Assembly (NCBI GenBank): GCA_022792755.1
Contig: JAAWBP010000091.1
Location: forward strand, 1 to 8,514
Length of the DNA stretch: 8,514 nucleotides
Reading direction: 5' to 3'
Origin: Oscillospiraceae bacterium
GTDB lineage: Bacteria > Bacillota > Clostridia > Oscillospirales > Ruminococcaceae
The notes under the pieces are model-generated. The model was not told the origin of the DNA, ran no database searches, and worked only from the letters and a program-made list of their open reading frames with translations. Position numbers and translations under genes: made by a program. Positions 1 to 5,708 of this stretch are shown here, in pieces; position 1 is the stretch's first letter; each line of letters begins with the position of its first letter.

Positions 1-694
1 ATACCGCATCCACGGGGATATCGCCGCCCTCAAAGAGAACGCCTTGCAGGAAATCCGCATTCTTCCCCATCCGCAGGGTGCGCACCAGCGTCCGCAGGTT
101 TGCCGCGTCGATCTGGGCCTTCAGGTAACCTAAAAGGAACTCGCTCCCAACCGATGCCACCAGCTGCTCCATATCCCGGTAATACCAACGGTCCAGCACG
201 ATATCGGAAAGCTGGGGATCCCGGGTAGTTGCGAGGACCTCTTTCGCCTCCGCAGCGGCCTGCGCCAGCATCGGCGGCAGACTGTCCAGCTCACCGGCCC
301 GGATTGCTTCACTCAGCTCCTTTGCCGGAACACGTCCCATATCCATCAGCATATGGGCGGCATCGGTCTCCATAGTCTCCGCTTTCAGGACTGCCTTCAC
401 ATTGTGATAATCATACTTTAACTTAAAAATATCAATATACCTGGGATCCGGCGCCCCGTCGGCCAGGTCGGCCAGCATCGCTTCCCGCGCCGCGGACAAA
501 GCCGCATCCAACGCCTCCGGATCGGCGGTATCCAATTCGGGATAACCGCATTCCTGCAAAATCTTCACAGCCTCGTCATCGCTTTTCGCATCCAAAAGCT
601 GTTCCATCCGCTCCCGGGTCAGAAGGCTGTTTTCCATCGCCTTAACGCGGGCGGAAATGACCAGGTAATCGGTATCTTTTATCTTTTTTGCCAA
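1..694 (-). CDS. ntpC: V-type ATPase subunit C (central-stalk connector), 3' part cut by window edge
   Basis: This subunit (d-like, also called V0D) caps the rotating K ring and couples it to the central stalk. The frame is open for 231 residues from 694 to the left edge with no stop. Family members are roughly 330-350 residues, so about 100 C-terminal residues lie outside. Family-typical stretches are FKLKYDYHNVKAVLKA (residues 90-105), LDRWYYRDM (168-175) and the helix AQIDAANLRTLVRTLR (193-208). The start is read as TTG at 694. AGGAGGA (707-701) sits 7 nt upstream of it, an in-frame TAG at 712 bars any longer form, and the first ATG (residue 20) would remove the conserved N-terminus. It lies 15 nt after the ntpE stop and in the same frame as ntpE. 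Identity is confident from sequence and operon position; the start is fairly sure. Confidence 0.93.
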   Translation of the reverse strand, partial: MAKKIKDTDYLVISARVKAMENSLLTRERMEQLLDAKSDDEAVKILQECGYPELDTADPEALDAALSAAREAMLADLADGAPDPRYIDIFKLKYDYHNVKAVLKAETMETDAAHMLMDMGRVPAKELSEAIRAGELDSLPPMLAQAAAEAKEVLATTRDPQLSDIVLDRWYYRDMEQLVASVGSEFLLGYLKAQIDAANLRTLVRTLRMGKNADFLQGVLFEGGDIPVDAV

Positions 695-700
695 GGCGCT

Positions 701-707
701 TCCTCCT
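701..707 (-). promoter_or_regulatory. Ribosome binding site deciding the TTG start of ntpC
   Basis: AGGAGGA on the minus strand lies 6-7 nt before TTG at 694. No ATG or GTG is available at a proper distance, so this site supports the non-ATG start. It fills most of the 15-nt gap after the ntpE stop codon. Confidence 0.75.
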
Positions 708-709
708 CG

Positions 710-1300
710 CTATCCCTCCGGGAACAGGTGTTTTGCCACCGCTCCCGCAGTTTCCGCTTTTTGCAGACGCACCAGTGTATCAAAGGTACAGTTGACCTCT
801 ACATTGCCGTTTTTCAAAATGAATCCGCCGTTGAGAGGCCTGGTCTCTTCGGATAAAACCAGCTCACCCTTCAGCCGCTCATTGGCTTTGGCAACTGCCG
901 CCGCGCCGATCCGCTCCCGCTCTGCCGGAGCAAAAATCACCGCACCGCAGCCATCCGGAGCCGCCTGAGCCAGCAAATCGGCAGAGACGGATATGTACTG
1001 TTCGTCAGACATAGCGCACAGCTTTTCCAGCGCCAGCTGATAAGCCTTCTCCACCATCTCCTGCTTAGCGGCCAGAGTCACCTTGCGAGCCTCCATCTGA
1101 GCCACGCTCACCAGGCGTTCCTCCTGCTCCGCAGCGCTTTTTTCATTCCGCGCCGTCAGGCTGGCAACTTCGGCATCCGCCTGAGCCTTATAATCAGCTG
1201 TAATCTGCGCAGCTTCTTCACGGGCTTTCCCGAGGATGCGGTCGATCTCCGCCTGGGTCTCCTCGTCAATCCGCTGCGTAATTTTCTCGATTCCGTTCAT
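710..1300 (-). CDS. ntpE: V-type ATPase subunit E (peripheral stalk)
   Basis: A 196-residue protein with a long charged N-terminal helix (about residues 5-95, rich in E, K, A and Q with heptad-like spacing) and a globular C-terminal domain (about 100-196). The C-terminal part carries the family pattern GGFILKNGNVEVNCTFDTLV (158-177). In V/A-ATPases, E pairs with the G/H subunit as a coiled-coil stator holding the catalytic head. The ATG at 1300 is chosen because AAAGGGG (1314-1308) stands 7 nt before it. A GTG at 1333 would add 11 residues but would lie inside ntpK and has no comparable site. The gene starts 22 nt after the ntpK stop and ends in TAG, 15 nt before ntpC. Length is normal for the family (about 190-200). 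Confidence 0.93.
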   Translation of the reverse strand: MNGIEKITQRIDEETQAEIDRILGKAREEAAQITADYKAQADAEVASLTARNEKSAAEQEERLVSVAQMEARKVTLAAKQEMVEKAYQLALEKLCAMSDEQYISVSADLLAQAAPDGCGAVIFAPAERERIGAAAVAKANERLKGELVLSEETRPLNGGFILKNGNVEVNCTFDTLVRLQKAETAGAVAKHLFPEG

Positions 1301-1307
1301 GTTGATT

Positions 1308-1314
1308 CCCCTTT
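1308..1314 (-). promoter_or_regulatory. Ribosome binding site of ntpE
   Basis: AAAGGGG on the minus strand, 7 nt before ATG at 1300. It decides between this start and the upstream GTG that overlaps ntpK. Confidence 0.6.
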
Positions 1315-1322
1315 CTTTGGGG

Positions 1323-1811
1323 TTAGCCGGCAACGTTGATGATCATCAACATGGAAGCCAGCAAGGACAGGATGGCGTAGAACTCTACAGTAATACAGAG
1401 CACCATGCCCTTCGACCAATCGTCGGGTTTTTTCGCAAGAATGTTGATGGAACCAGCAGCCACACGGCCCTGCGCAATCGCAGAGAAAAGGCCGCCCAGC
1501 GCCATCGGCAGACAAGCCGCGAAATACTGTAACCCCTGCTGAACGCTCATGTCAAAAGCGGTTCCGTCCAACAAGCCCATCTGGAAGACGGCGAAGAACC
1601 AAACGACGAGGCCGTACAAACCCTGCGTACCAGGAATAACCTGCAGAATCATAACCTTACCGAATTTGGAAGGATCCTGGCACAGAAGGCCCGTGCCCGC
1701 TTCGCCGGCACGGCCGGTGCCCTTCGCAGAACCAATACCGGAAAGAACTGCCGCCAGACCGGCACCCAGCAATCCCAGTGCTAAACCGCCAAACGCTTCA
1801 AAAAAGTCCAT
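1323..1811 (-). CDS. ntpK: V-type ATPase subunit K (membrane ring, double-hairpin proteolipid), predicted Na+-binding
   Basis: A 162-residue, four-helix protein with two tandem hairpins (helices near 5-27, 52-78, 92-117 and 134-160), the same fold and size class as E. hirae NtpK (156 residues). Many copies form the rotating ring that carries ions across the membrane. The segment IPGTQGLYG (59-67) and the helix-4 segment VEFYAIL (142-148) align with the NtpK sodium site. Seen here are Thr62, Gln63, Tyr66, Gln114 (in AIAQGR) and Glu143, with Ile59 where NtpK has Leu61, which contributes only a main-chain oxygen. Only the second hairpin carries the essential Glu, as usual for the double-size proteolipid. 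The start ATG at 1811 is preceded by a strong AAGGAGGA overlapping the ntpI stop codon. Na+ rather than H+ specificity is inferred from ligand conservation. Confidence 0.96.
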   Translation of the reverse strand: MDFFEAFGGLALGLLGAGLAAVLSGIGSAKGTGRAGEAGTGLLCQDPSKFGKVMILQVIPGTQGLYGLVVWFFAVFQMGLLDGTAFDMSVQQGLQYFAACLPMALGGLFSAIAQGRVAAGSINILAKKPDDWSKGMVLCITVEFYAILSLLASMLMIINVAG

Positions 1812-1819
1812 GATGAATT

Positions 1820-1827
1820 TCCTCCTT
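1820..1827 (-). promoter_or_regulatory. Strong ribosome binding site of ntpK overlapping the ntpI stop
   Basis: The minus strand reads TAAGGAGGA, so the ntpI stop TAA (1828-1826) shares two bases with an AAGGAGGA Shine-Dalgarno site. ATG of ntpK follows 9 nt after GGAGG. It is the strongest initiation signal in this operon, fitting a subunit needed in many copies. Confidence 0.7.
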
Positions 1828-3757
1828 AATTTGATTCAATATCTACAAATTTTGTATTCATGGCCAGAGGCCGGAACGGCTTGCCGCCGTCTTGATAAAA
1901 TTTGCCGAAATACTCCAGGCACTGCAAACGCAGGTCGTGAACATAGCAGCCCAGCAGATTGAGCGCGAAGTTCAGTGCGTTGCCCGCCAGCGAGATCACA
2001 ATAAAGATAATGATATTCCCCGGAATCGCCCCCAGCGTATTGAACACCTGGGCGATAACACTCCCTGCCAGCATCAAAGCCATCAGACGCGCGTAGGAAA
2101 GGATATCGCCGAAATAACCGGTAACGTGGTTATAAAGGGAGCCGAAGATGCCGAACGCCTTGCCGACAATCCCCTTTCCATTGACCACACAGCCGGCAAC
2201 CAGCAGGATACCGCCGACAATCAGAACAACGCTCGTGACGCCGAGCACCATGCAGGCAATCCCGGCAAAGATGATCCACCAGGTGACCTCTTCCCAGAGA
2301 GCGTCCAGGAAACGGCGGCGCTTCAATTTTTCAATGAAGCTGATCGCCATACCGGTGATGATCTGTACAAAGCCGAGGGCCATAGCGCCGACCAGGATCA
2401 TCAAAGTGTCGTCGAGCGGGGTAAACAGGGCCGGGAGCGTCAGTGTGCTCTCCGGATTGATGAGCTTTGCAATCTGCGGGATGAAATCGCCGAAGAACCC
2501 GCCGGTAATCGCCCCCATGATAAAGGTGCTGATTCCGCACAAACCGAGCAGTCCGAACAGATGCCCTGAGGTTCCCTTCGGCCGGTACTTCTTCAAAATC
2601 ACCACCGAGGCGAGCATCATCAGCAGGCCATAGCCCATATCCGCCATCATGATCCCGTAAAACAGGATGAAGAACGGCGCCATCAACGGGTTGGGGTCTA
2701 CATTGTCATACGATGGCAGGGAGTACATCTCCGTCACCATATTCAGCGGCTTTGTCAGCCAGTTGTTTTTCAGCTTGACCGGAACGTCGGGGATTTCATC
2801 CTCCGTCGGGTCGTCTGCCTCCCAAGCGCAGCCGCTCCGCTCCAACGCGGCTTGCACCTGGTTCATAGCCTCTGCCGGAGCCCAGCCTTCGAAGAAAACG
2901 ATCGTCCCGTCTGTCAGGAGCCGCTCCTGAGAGGCTTCCCTGGCGGCCTCGACCGTGAGGCGGTCGGCATAGACCCGGAGCGCTTCCCTCGACTCTGCAC
3001 TTGCGACAAGCGCCTCTGTGGTCTCCTCCTGTGCCTTGCGGTTTTCCTCCAACTGTTCCGACAGCTTTTGCAGATTCTCCGCCGCCGTTCCAACGACACC
3101 CTGAAACGCTGTGACGCTGAAACCATGGGGACGCAGAATTTCCAGAACCGCATCTTCCTCCGCCTTATGGCAGAGAAGCAGAACATATTTCTGCTGCTTA
3201 TCTCCGCTGATTTCAAACAGCGCAGCTGCTTCGCCTGCCAACTCCGTCTGGATAACGGCTACATCAGCCGCACCTGGGAAGGTTCCGATCCGGTAAAGCA
3301 CATGCTCAGTGCCCTCCGTCTCCAGCGGCATGTCGAGCGCTTTCCAGGGAAGTAAGCCCGCCCTTCGGTTTTCGAGCCGGCTCTCTTCAGTCTGAAGGCG
3401 CGCCAGATCCTGGAGCAGCTCGCCGATCTTCCGGCTTGCCTCTTTTGCAGTTTCCACCGTGCCGGCGCTGAGAAACTCCTGTTCAGAGATTGGATGCCGT
3501 TTTACAAACAGCCCGTCTTTTACCTGGCCGTACTTTTTAATGGCCGCTAAAGCAGCGTTCACGTCGCTGATTTCACCCCTGGTCACTGCCAGCCGGGAGC
3601 TGCCCCGCTCCAGCAGAGCAGACCAATCCGGATCCGCCAGCCTGCCGTCCGGCTCACTGATTTCCACACAACCCAGATGCAGCAGGTCTTTCAGCAACGC
3701 TTCCCGTTGATCGGCCATCGCTATGACGCGGAGCTTTTTCATTTTTACAATGGCCAT
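1826..3757 (-). CDS. ntpI: V-type ATPase subunit I (membrane stator, a-subunit homologue)
   Basis: A 643-residue protein, close to E. hirae NtpI (664). It has a soluble cytoplasmic N-terminal half (about 1-335) with helical, coiled-coil-like stretches near 95-135 and 222-280. The C-terminal half is membrane-embedded with about seven or eight hydrophobic segments (from about 358 to 608). The domain forms the ion half-channels against the K ring. Two arginines match the functionally essential pair in this family: Arg557 in GDILSYARLMAL and Arg610 in CYVHDLRLQCLEYFGKF. The C-terminus GGKPFRPL is also typical. The start at 3757 gives the family-like opening MAIVKMKKLRVIAM. Only one base separates it from the preceding TGA and no good Shine-Dalgarno is seen, so translation is probably coupled to the upstream gene. 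Confidence 0.96.
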   Translation of the reverse strand: MAIVKMKKLRVIAMADQREALLKDLLHLGCVEISEPDGRLADPDWSALLERGSSRLAVTRGEISDVNAALAAIKKYGQVKDGLFVKRHPISEQEFLSAGTVETAKEASRKIGELLQDLARLQTEESRLENRRAGLLPWKALDMPLETEGTEHVLYRIGTFPGAADVAVIQTELAGEAAALFEISGDKQQKYVLLLCHKAEEDAVLEILRPHGFSVTAFQGVVGTAAENLQKLSEQLEENRKAQEETTEALVASAESREALRVYADRLTVEAAREASQERLLTDGTIVFFEGWAPAEAMNQVQAALERSGCAWEADDPTEDEIPDVPVKLKNNWLTKPLNMVTEMYSLPSYDNVDPNPLMAPFFILFYGIMMADMGYGLLMMLASVVILKKYRPKGTSGHLFGLLGLCGISTFIMGAITGGFFGDFIPQIAKLINPESTLTLPALFTPLDDTLMILVGAMALGFVQIITGMAISFIEKLKRRRFLDALWEEVTWWIIFAGIACMVLGVTSVVLIVGGILLVAGCVVNGKGIVGKAFGIFGSLYNHVTGYFGDILSYARLMALMLAGSVIAQVFNTLGAIPGNIIIFIVISLAGNALNFALNLLGCYVHDLRLQCLEYFGKFYQDGGKPFRPLAMNTKFVDIESN

Positions 3758-3758
3758 A

Positions 3759-4073
3759 TCAGTGCTTCACAATCCTTCCGACAATAAACTCTGCGGCTTC
3801 TTCCAGATGCTTCTCCGCCGTACTGCGCAGCGCACCGCTCTCCGCCTCCGCAGCGCGGGCAATCTCAGCCGAACGCGCAGCCGCTTTTTCCTCTGCCTGA
3901 CGAAACAGCTTTTTTCCCTGCTCCGCCGCATCCGCGCGCACTCGCTGCAAGAGCGCAGAGCTTTCCCGCTCAGCATCGGCGACGATCTGTTTCGCCTCAG
4001 TCTCAGCAGAAGCCCTGCGCTCCCGGTTTTTTGATTCGACCTCCGCCACCCTTTCGATTGCTTCAAGGGACAT
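3759..4073 (-). CDS. ntpF: V-type ATPase peripheral-stalk subunit G/H (NtpF-like)
   Basis: A 104-residue, highly charged, almost entirely helical protein (Ala, Glu, Arg and Lys dominate, with no hydrophobic membrane segment). It ends in LEEAAEFIVGRIV, the usual C-terminal pattern of the short stalk subunit that forms the coiled coil with E. Being first before I, K, E and C matches ntpF of E. hirae; other nomenclatures call it subunit G or H. The ATG at 4073 is chosen because AAGGTG (4085-4080) is 6 nt upstream. A GTG at 4082 is open and would add three residues, but it overlaps that binding site. Divergent coiled-coil sequences are poor family markers, so identity rests partly on operon position. 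Confidence 0.87.
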   Translation of the reverse strand: MSLEAIERVAEVESKNRERRASAETEAKQIVADAERESSALLQRVRADAAEQGKKLFRQAEEKAAARSAEIARAAEAESGALRSTAEKHLEEAAEFIVGRIVKH

Positions 4074-4079
4074 TGTTCT

Positions 4080-4085
4080 CACCTT
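4080..4085 (-). promoter_or_regulatory. Ribosome binding site of the first ATPase gene
   Basis: AAGGTG on the minus strand, 6 nt before ATG at 4073. The alternative GTG start at 4082 lies within this motif, which argues against it. Confidence 0.6.
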
Positions 4086-4097
4086 CTCTCTTGCAAT

Positions 4098-4130
4098 GAA
4101 ATGTCTTGGGATACCCCCTGTCCAAATTTC
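4098..4130 (-). repeat. Inverted repeat (possible leader hairpin) ahead of the ATPase operon
   Basis: On the minus strand GAAAT plus TTGG (4130-4122) can pair with CCAA (4109-4106) plus ATTTC (4102-4098). This gives 9 bp with a 3-nt bulge (GAC) and a loop containing GGGGG. It ends about 25 nt before the start codon and 13 nt before the binding site. No U-run follows, so it is not an intrinsic terminator. It could affect translation or mRNA stability; function is inference. Confidence 0.35.
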
Positions 4131-4210
4131 CTAAAGCCATTCAGTTTTTCCTGAAAGCGATGCAAATCCAGACAAAACATATGATATAGATAAATCAATT
4201 ATACGGTATA

Positions 4211-4239
4211 AGTATAGAAGATTTGGGCTGCCAATGCAA
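4211..4239 (-). promoter_or_regulatory. Candidate sigma-A promoter of the ATPase operon
   Basis: The minus strand has TTGCAT (4239-4234), a 17-bp spacer and TATACT (4216-4211). The -10 matches consensus at 5 of 6 positions, the -35 at only 3 of 6. Transcription would begin near 4204, giving a leader of about 130 nt. An alternative TATAAT at 4259-4254 has a poorer -35, so the exact promoter is uncertain. Confidence 0.4.
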
Positions 4240-4330
4240 GGGGATTTTGCAAAATTATACACTTTCTTCCTTTTGCACAATCTTCCGACAATTTTTTTGT
4301 TGATTCGGAGTAAACGTTCACACCATCCCG

Positions 4331-4375
4331 ACAATAAAACTTCCCCGTGTAGCGATGAAAACCCACACAAGGAAG
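4331..4375 (-). terminator. Intrinsic terminator after the second TM2 gene
   Basis: Transcribed from the minus strand, CUUCCUUGUGUGG (from 4375) pairs with CUACACGGGGAAG (ending at 4340). This is a 13-bp stem including three G-U pairs, with a loop of about 10 nt, followed directly by UUUUAUUGU (4339-4331). It starts 55 nt beyond the stop codon at 4430 and separates the TM2 gene from the ATPase operon. The reverse orientation lacks a U-run after the stem. Confidence 0.7.
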
Positions 4376-4429
4376 CTTGCCTTCTATGACGTCGGGAAAG
4401 CAGACGCCTCAAACCCACTATTGTATATT

Positions 4430-4864
4430 TTATTGAAGCGGAACACCTTTTGCGTCGGTTGTAAAATTCGCGGAACCAGTCAGGATCATAATCCCTTCCA
4501 CAAGCCCCCAGATTTCAGAGACAACCGACAGCGTAAAACAGGACAAGACCGTAATCAAAAGCTGAGCAACGGCCTTTCCAGTATAACCGAGATAAAAATT
4601 ATGTGCGCCAAAAGCGCCAAGTAAAATCCCCAGAACACCGGCGGCAGTCTTGGACTTCGGCGCATCAGTACCAACAAACGCACCATTCGGCGCCGTCGGG
4701 CCATTCGCCAGAGCCGCACCGCAGTTAAGACAGACAGCCGCACCAGGCGCAGTCGCATTTCCACAATTCCCGCAGTACCCCGTACCCTGACCAGCGGCCG
4801 CGCCGCAGGTAACACAGAATGCAGCATTTCCATTCATCTGCGCACCGCAATTTTTACAAAACAT
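4430..4864 (-). CDS. Double zinc-ribbon, TM2-domain membrane protein (second, downstream copy)
   Basis: A 144-residue protein. Residues 3-20 and 31-48 are two zinc ribbons, each with a pair of CxxC motifs (Cys3, 6, 17, 20 and Cys31, 34, 45, 48). A Pro/Gly/Asn/Ala-rich linker (about 50-68) follows, then a TM2 domain from Lys70: KSKTAAGVLG, then GAHNFYLGYTGKAVAQL, then a second helix ending IWGLVEGIMILTG. The tail is TTDAKGVPLQ. TM2 domains form a membrane helical hairpin; their biochemical role in bacteria is not established. The ribbons probably face the cytoplasm, as no signal peptide is seen. The ATG at 4864 has GGAGGGG about 6-8 nt before it; a TTG at 4885 would only add residues across that site. 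The gene has its own promoter and terminator. It is paralogous to the gene at 5147-5605. Confidence 0.9.
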   Translation of the reverse strand: MFCKNCGAQMNGNAAFCVTCGAAAGQGTGYCGNCGNATAPGAAVCLNCGAALANGPTAPNGAFVGTDAPKSKTAAGVLGILLGAFGAHNFYLGYTGKAVAQLLITVLSCFTLSVVSEIWGLVEGIMILTGSANFTTDAKGVPLQ

Positions 4865-4904
4865 GTCCAACCCCTCCAAAAACAAGATTTACTAATAAGC
4901 TGTG

Positions 4905-4925
4905 GAGCGAAGACACTGCTCGCTC
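4905..4925 (-). repeat. Inverted repeat in the 5' leader of the second TM2 gene
   Basis: GAGCGA (4925-4920 on the minus strand) and TCGCTC (4910-4905) are perfect complements with a 9-nt loop. The repeat begins about 4 nt after the predicted transcription start (near 4929). It could form a 5'-end hairpin that protects the mRNA. The stem is only 6 bp, so it is a modest candidate. Confidence 0.35.
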
Positions 4926-4935
4926 TCTGCATCCT

Positions 4936-4964
4936 ATGATACTTCATTTTATATTATAAGTCAA
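4936..4964 (-). promoter_or_regulatory. Sigma-A promoter of the second TM2 gene
   Basis: The minus strand reads TTGACT (4964-4959), a 17-bp A/T-rich spacer and TATCAT (4941-4936). Each hexamer matches consensus at 5 of 6 positions with ideal spacing. The predicted transcript starts near 4929, about 65 nt before ATG at 4864. Confidence 0.72.
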
Positions 4965-5099
4965 TAAAACGCTTTTCCTTTCCGTCGAGCGGCAAGTTGA
5001 TAAATATATATCCAACCGTCGGCCAACTTATTTTTTAAACTCAGAACGAAGACGACTATCAAAATAACTCCACCGGCTGTGCTGCCCGGTTTCTGCAAT

Positions 5100-5134
5100 A
5101 AAAAATGCGGAAGCTGTAAGCTTCCGCATTTTTT
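5100..5134 (-). terminator. Intrinsic terminator after the first TM2 gene, bidirectional in form
   Basis: A perfect 16-bp inverted repeat (AAAAAATGCGGAAGCT at 5100-5115 with its complement at 5119-5134) with a 3-nt loop. It has six A's on one side and six T's on the other, so it has terminator form on both strands. It begins 13 nt after the stop of the gene at 5147, which is its evident client. No plus-strand gene is seen that would need it. Confidence 0.9.
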
Positions 5135-5146
5135 GCAATACTTGAA

Positions 5147-5605
5147 TTACTGAAGCGGGACGCCATTTGCATCCGTCGCAATCGAACCAGTCAGGATCAT
5201 AATTCCCTCAACCAAACCCCAGACACCAGCCGCAGCAGGTGCCAGCGCCGTAATGCCGCAGGTAAACGGAGCAAGGATCCATCCGACAACCGTCATGACG
5301 AGCTGCGCAACCGCTTTCCCGGTGAAGCCGAGCATAAAGTTATGTACGCCCAGAGAGCCGAGGAAAATCCCGAGCAAGCCGGCGGCAATCTTAGACTTCG
5401 GCGCACCGGTGCCAACAGGGGCTCCGTTCGGGGCAACCGGGCCGTTCATCACAGCCGCGCCGCATTTCAGACAAACAGCCGCACCAGGTGCAACTTCATT
5501 GCCGCAATTCGCACAGTGACTCGTCCCCTGCCCGGCAGCAGCGCCGCAGGTGACACAGAACGCAGCGTTTTCATTCATCTGCGCACCACAATTTTTACAA
5601 AACAT
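5147..5605 (-). CDS. Double zinc-ribbon, TM2-domain membrane protein (first, upstream copy)
   Basis: A 152-residue protein with the same plan as its neighbour at 4430. It has two CxxC...CxxC zinc ribbons (Cys3, 6, 17, 20 and Cys31, 34, 45, 48), a flexible Pro/Asn/Gly linker, and a TM2 domain starting at Lys70 (KSKIAAGLLG, GVHNFMLGFTGKAVAQL). A longer second hydrophobic stretch contains APFTCGITALAPAAAGVWG, and the tail is ATDANGVPLQ. Compared with the second copy it has about ten extra residues in the turn/second-helix region, and Met replaces the usual Tyr of the HNFYLG motif. The ATG at 5605 has GGGAGG (5619-5614) 8 nt upstream; an open TTG at 5647 would put that site inside the gene. It is driven by a consensus promoter and ended by a strong terminator. 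Function is unknown; the domain architecture suggests a membrane-anchored zinc-ribbon adaptor, which is inference. Confidence 0.9.
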   Translation of the reverse strand: MFCKNCGAQMNENAAFCVTCGAAAGQGTSHCANCGNEVAPGAAVCLKCGAAVMNGPVAPNGAPVGTGAPKSKIAAGLLGIFLGSLGVHNFMLGFTGKAVAQLVMTVVGWILAPFTCGITALAPAAAGVWGLVEGIMILTGSIATDANGVPLQ

Positions 5606-5685
5606 TTCAAAAACCTCCCATAAATATAAAAACCACTTACAGCCCAATCAAAACGCTGCTCTGCGCTTAAACTGAGAACCGTCTG

Positions 5686-5708
5686 AACCTATTATATAGT
5701 GAGAGGTT
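5686..5708. repeat. Inverted repeat flanking the -10 box of the first TM2 promoter
   Basis: AACCT (5686-5690) and AGGTT (5704-5708) are perfect complements separated by 13 bp that contain the TATAAT box. Just downstream the minus strand also has GGTTC twice (5689-5685 and 5680-5676), 9 bp apart. The arrangement resembles an operator, but the half-sites are short and it could be chance. Confidence 0.3.

Larger units (their letters stand above)
4074..4330 (-). other. Gene-free leader and promoter region of the ATPase operon
   Basis: AT-rich DNA between the terminator of the preceding gene and the first ATPase gene. It holds a candidate promoter (4211-4239), a second TATAAT box (4259-4254) with only a poor TTGTGC partner at 15 bp, and a further isolated TATAAT (4203-4198). 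Inverted repeats lie at 4098-4130 and 4140-4155, with a weak one at 4285-4308. A minus-strand frame across 4418-4131 has no binding site, runs through the terminator and resembles no known protein, so I treat the stretch as non-coding. I cannot match the leader to a known riboswitch by eye. Confidence 0.6.
4430..5605 (-). repeat. Tandem gene duplication of the zinc-ribbon/TM2 gene
   Basis: The genes at 5605-5147 and 4864-4430 are paralogues in direct orientation. The first 34 coding bases differ at one position, and 42 of the first 49 residues are identical, including all eight cysteines. The segments GKAVAQL, WGLVEGIMILTG and GVPLQ are also shared. The copies diverge in the turn and start of the second membrane helix. 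Their leaders and downstream terminators are not alike, so the duplicated unit is essentially the coding sequence. Confidence 0.85.

Noticed and set aside
695..712. ntpE and ntpC share one reading frame with a single TAG between them, which could suggest a readthrough fusion.
   Set aside because: ntpC has its own good binding site and start codon, both proteins have normal family ends, and no readthrough signal is apparent.
1892..2633. Plus-strand open frames of 225 and 161 codons opposite ntpI.
   Set aside because: They are antisense to a clearly conserved gene, have atypical compositions (His/Asp/Gln-rich or basic) and no promoter or binding site; they reflect the codon bias of ntpI.
4198..4259. 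Additional TATAAT boxes upstream of the ATPase operon (4259-4254 and 4203-4198).
   Set aside because: Neither has a convincing -35 hexamer at 16-18 bp; in such AT-rich DNA the boxes are expected by chance. They are kept only as alternatives.
4131..4418. Minus-strand open frame of 95 codons upstream of the ATPase operon.
   Set aside because: It starts with GTG without a binding site, spans the intrinsic terminator and the candidate promoter, and the peptide shows no recognisable family or domain.
4994..5036. AAGTTG...CAACTT followed by a T-run on the plus strand, resembling a terminator.
   Set aside because: The stem is only 6 bp with a loop of about 24 nt, and no plus-strand gene precedes it.
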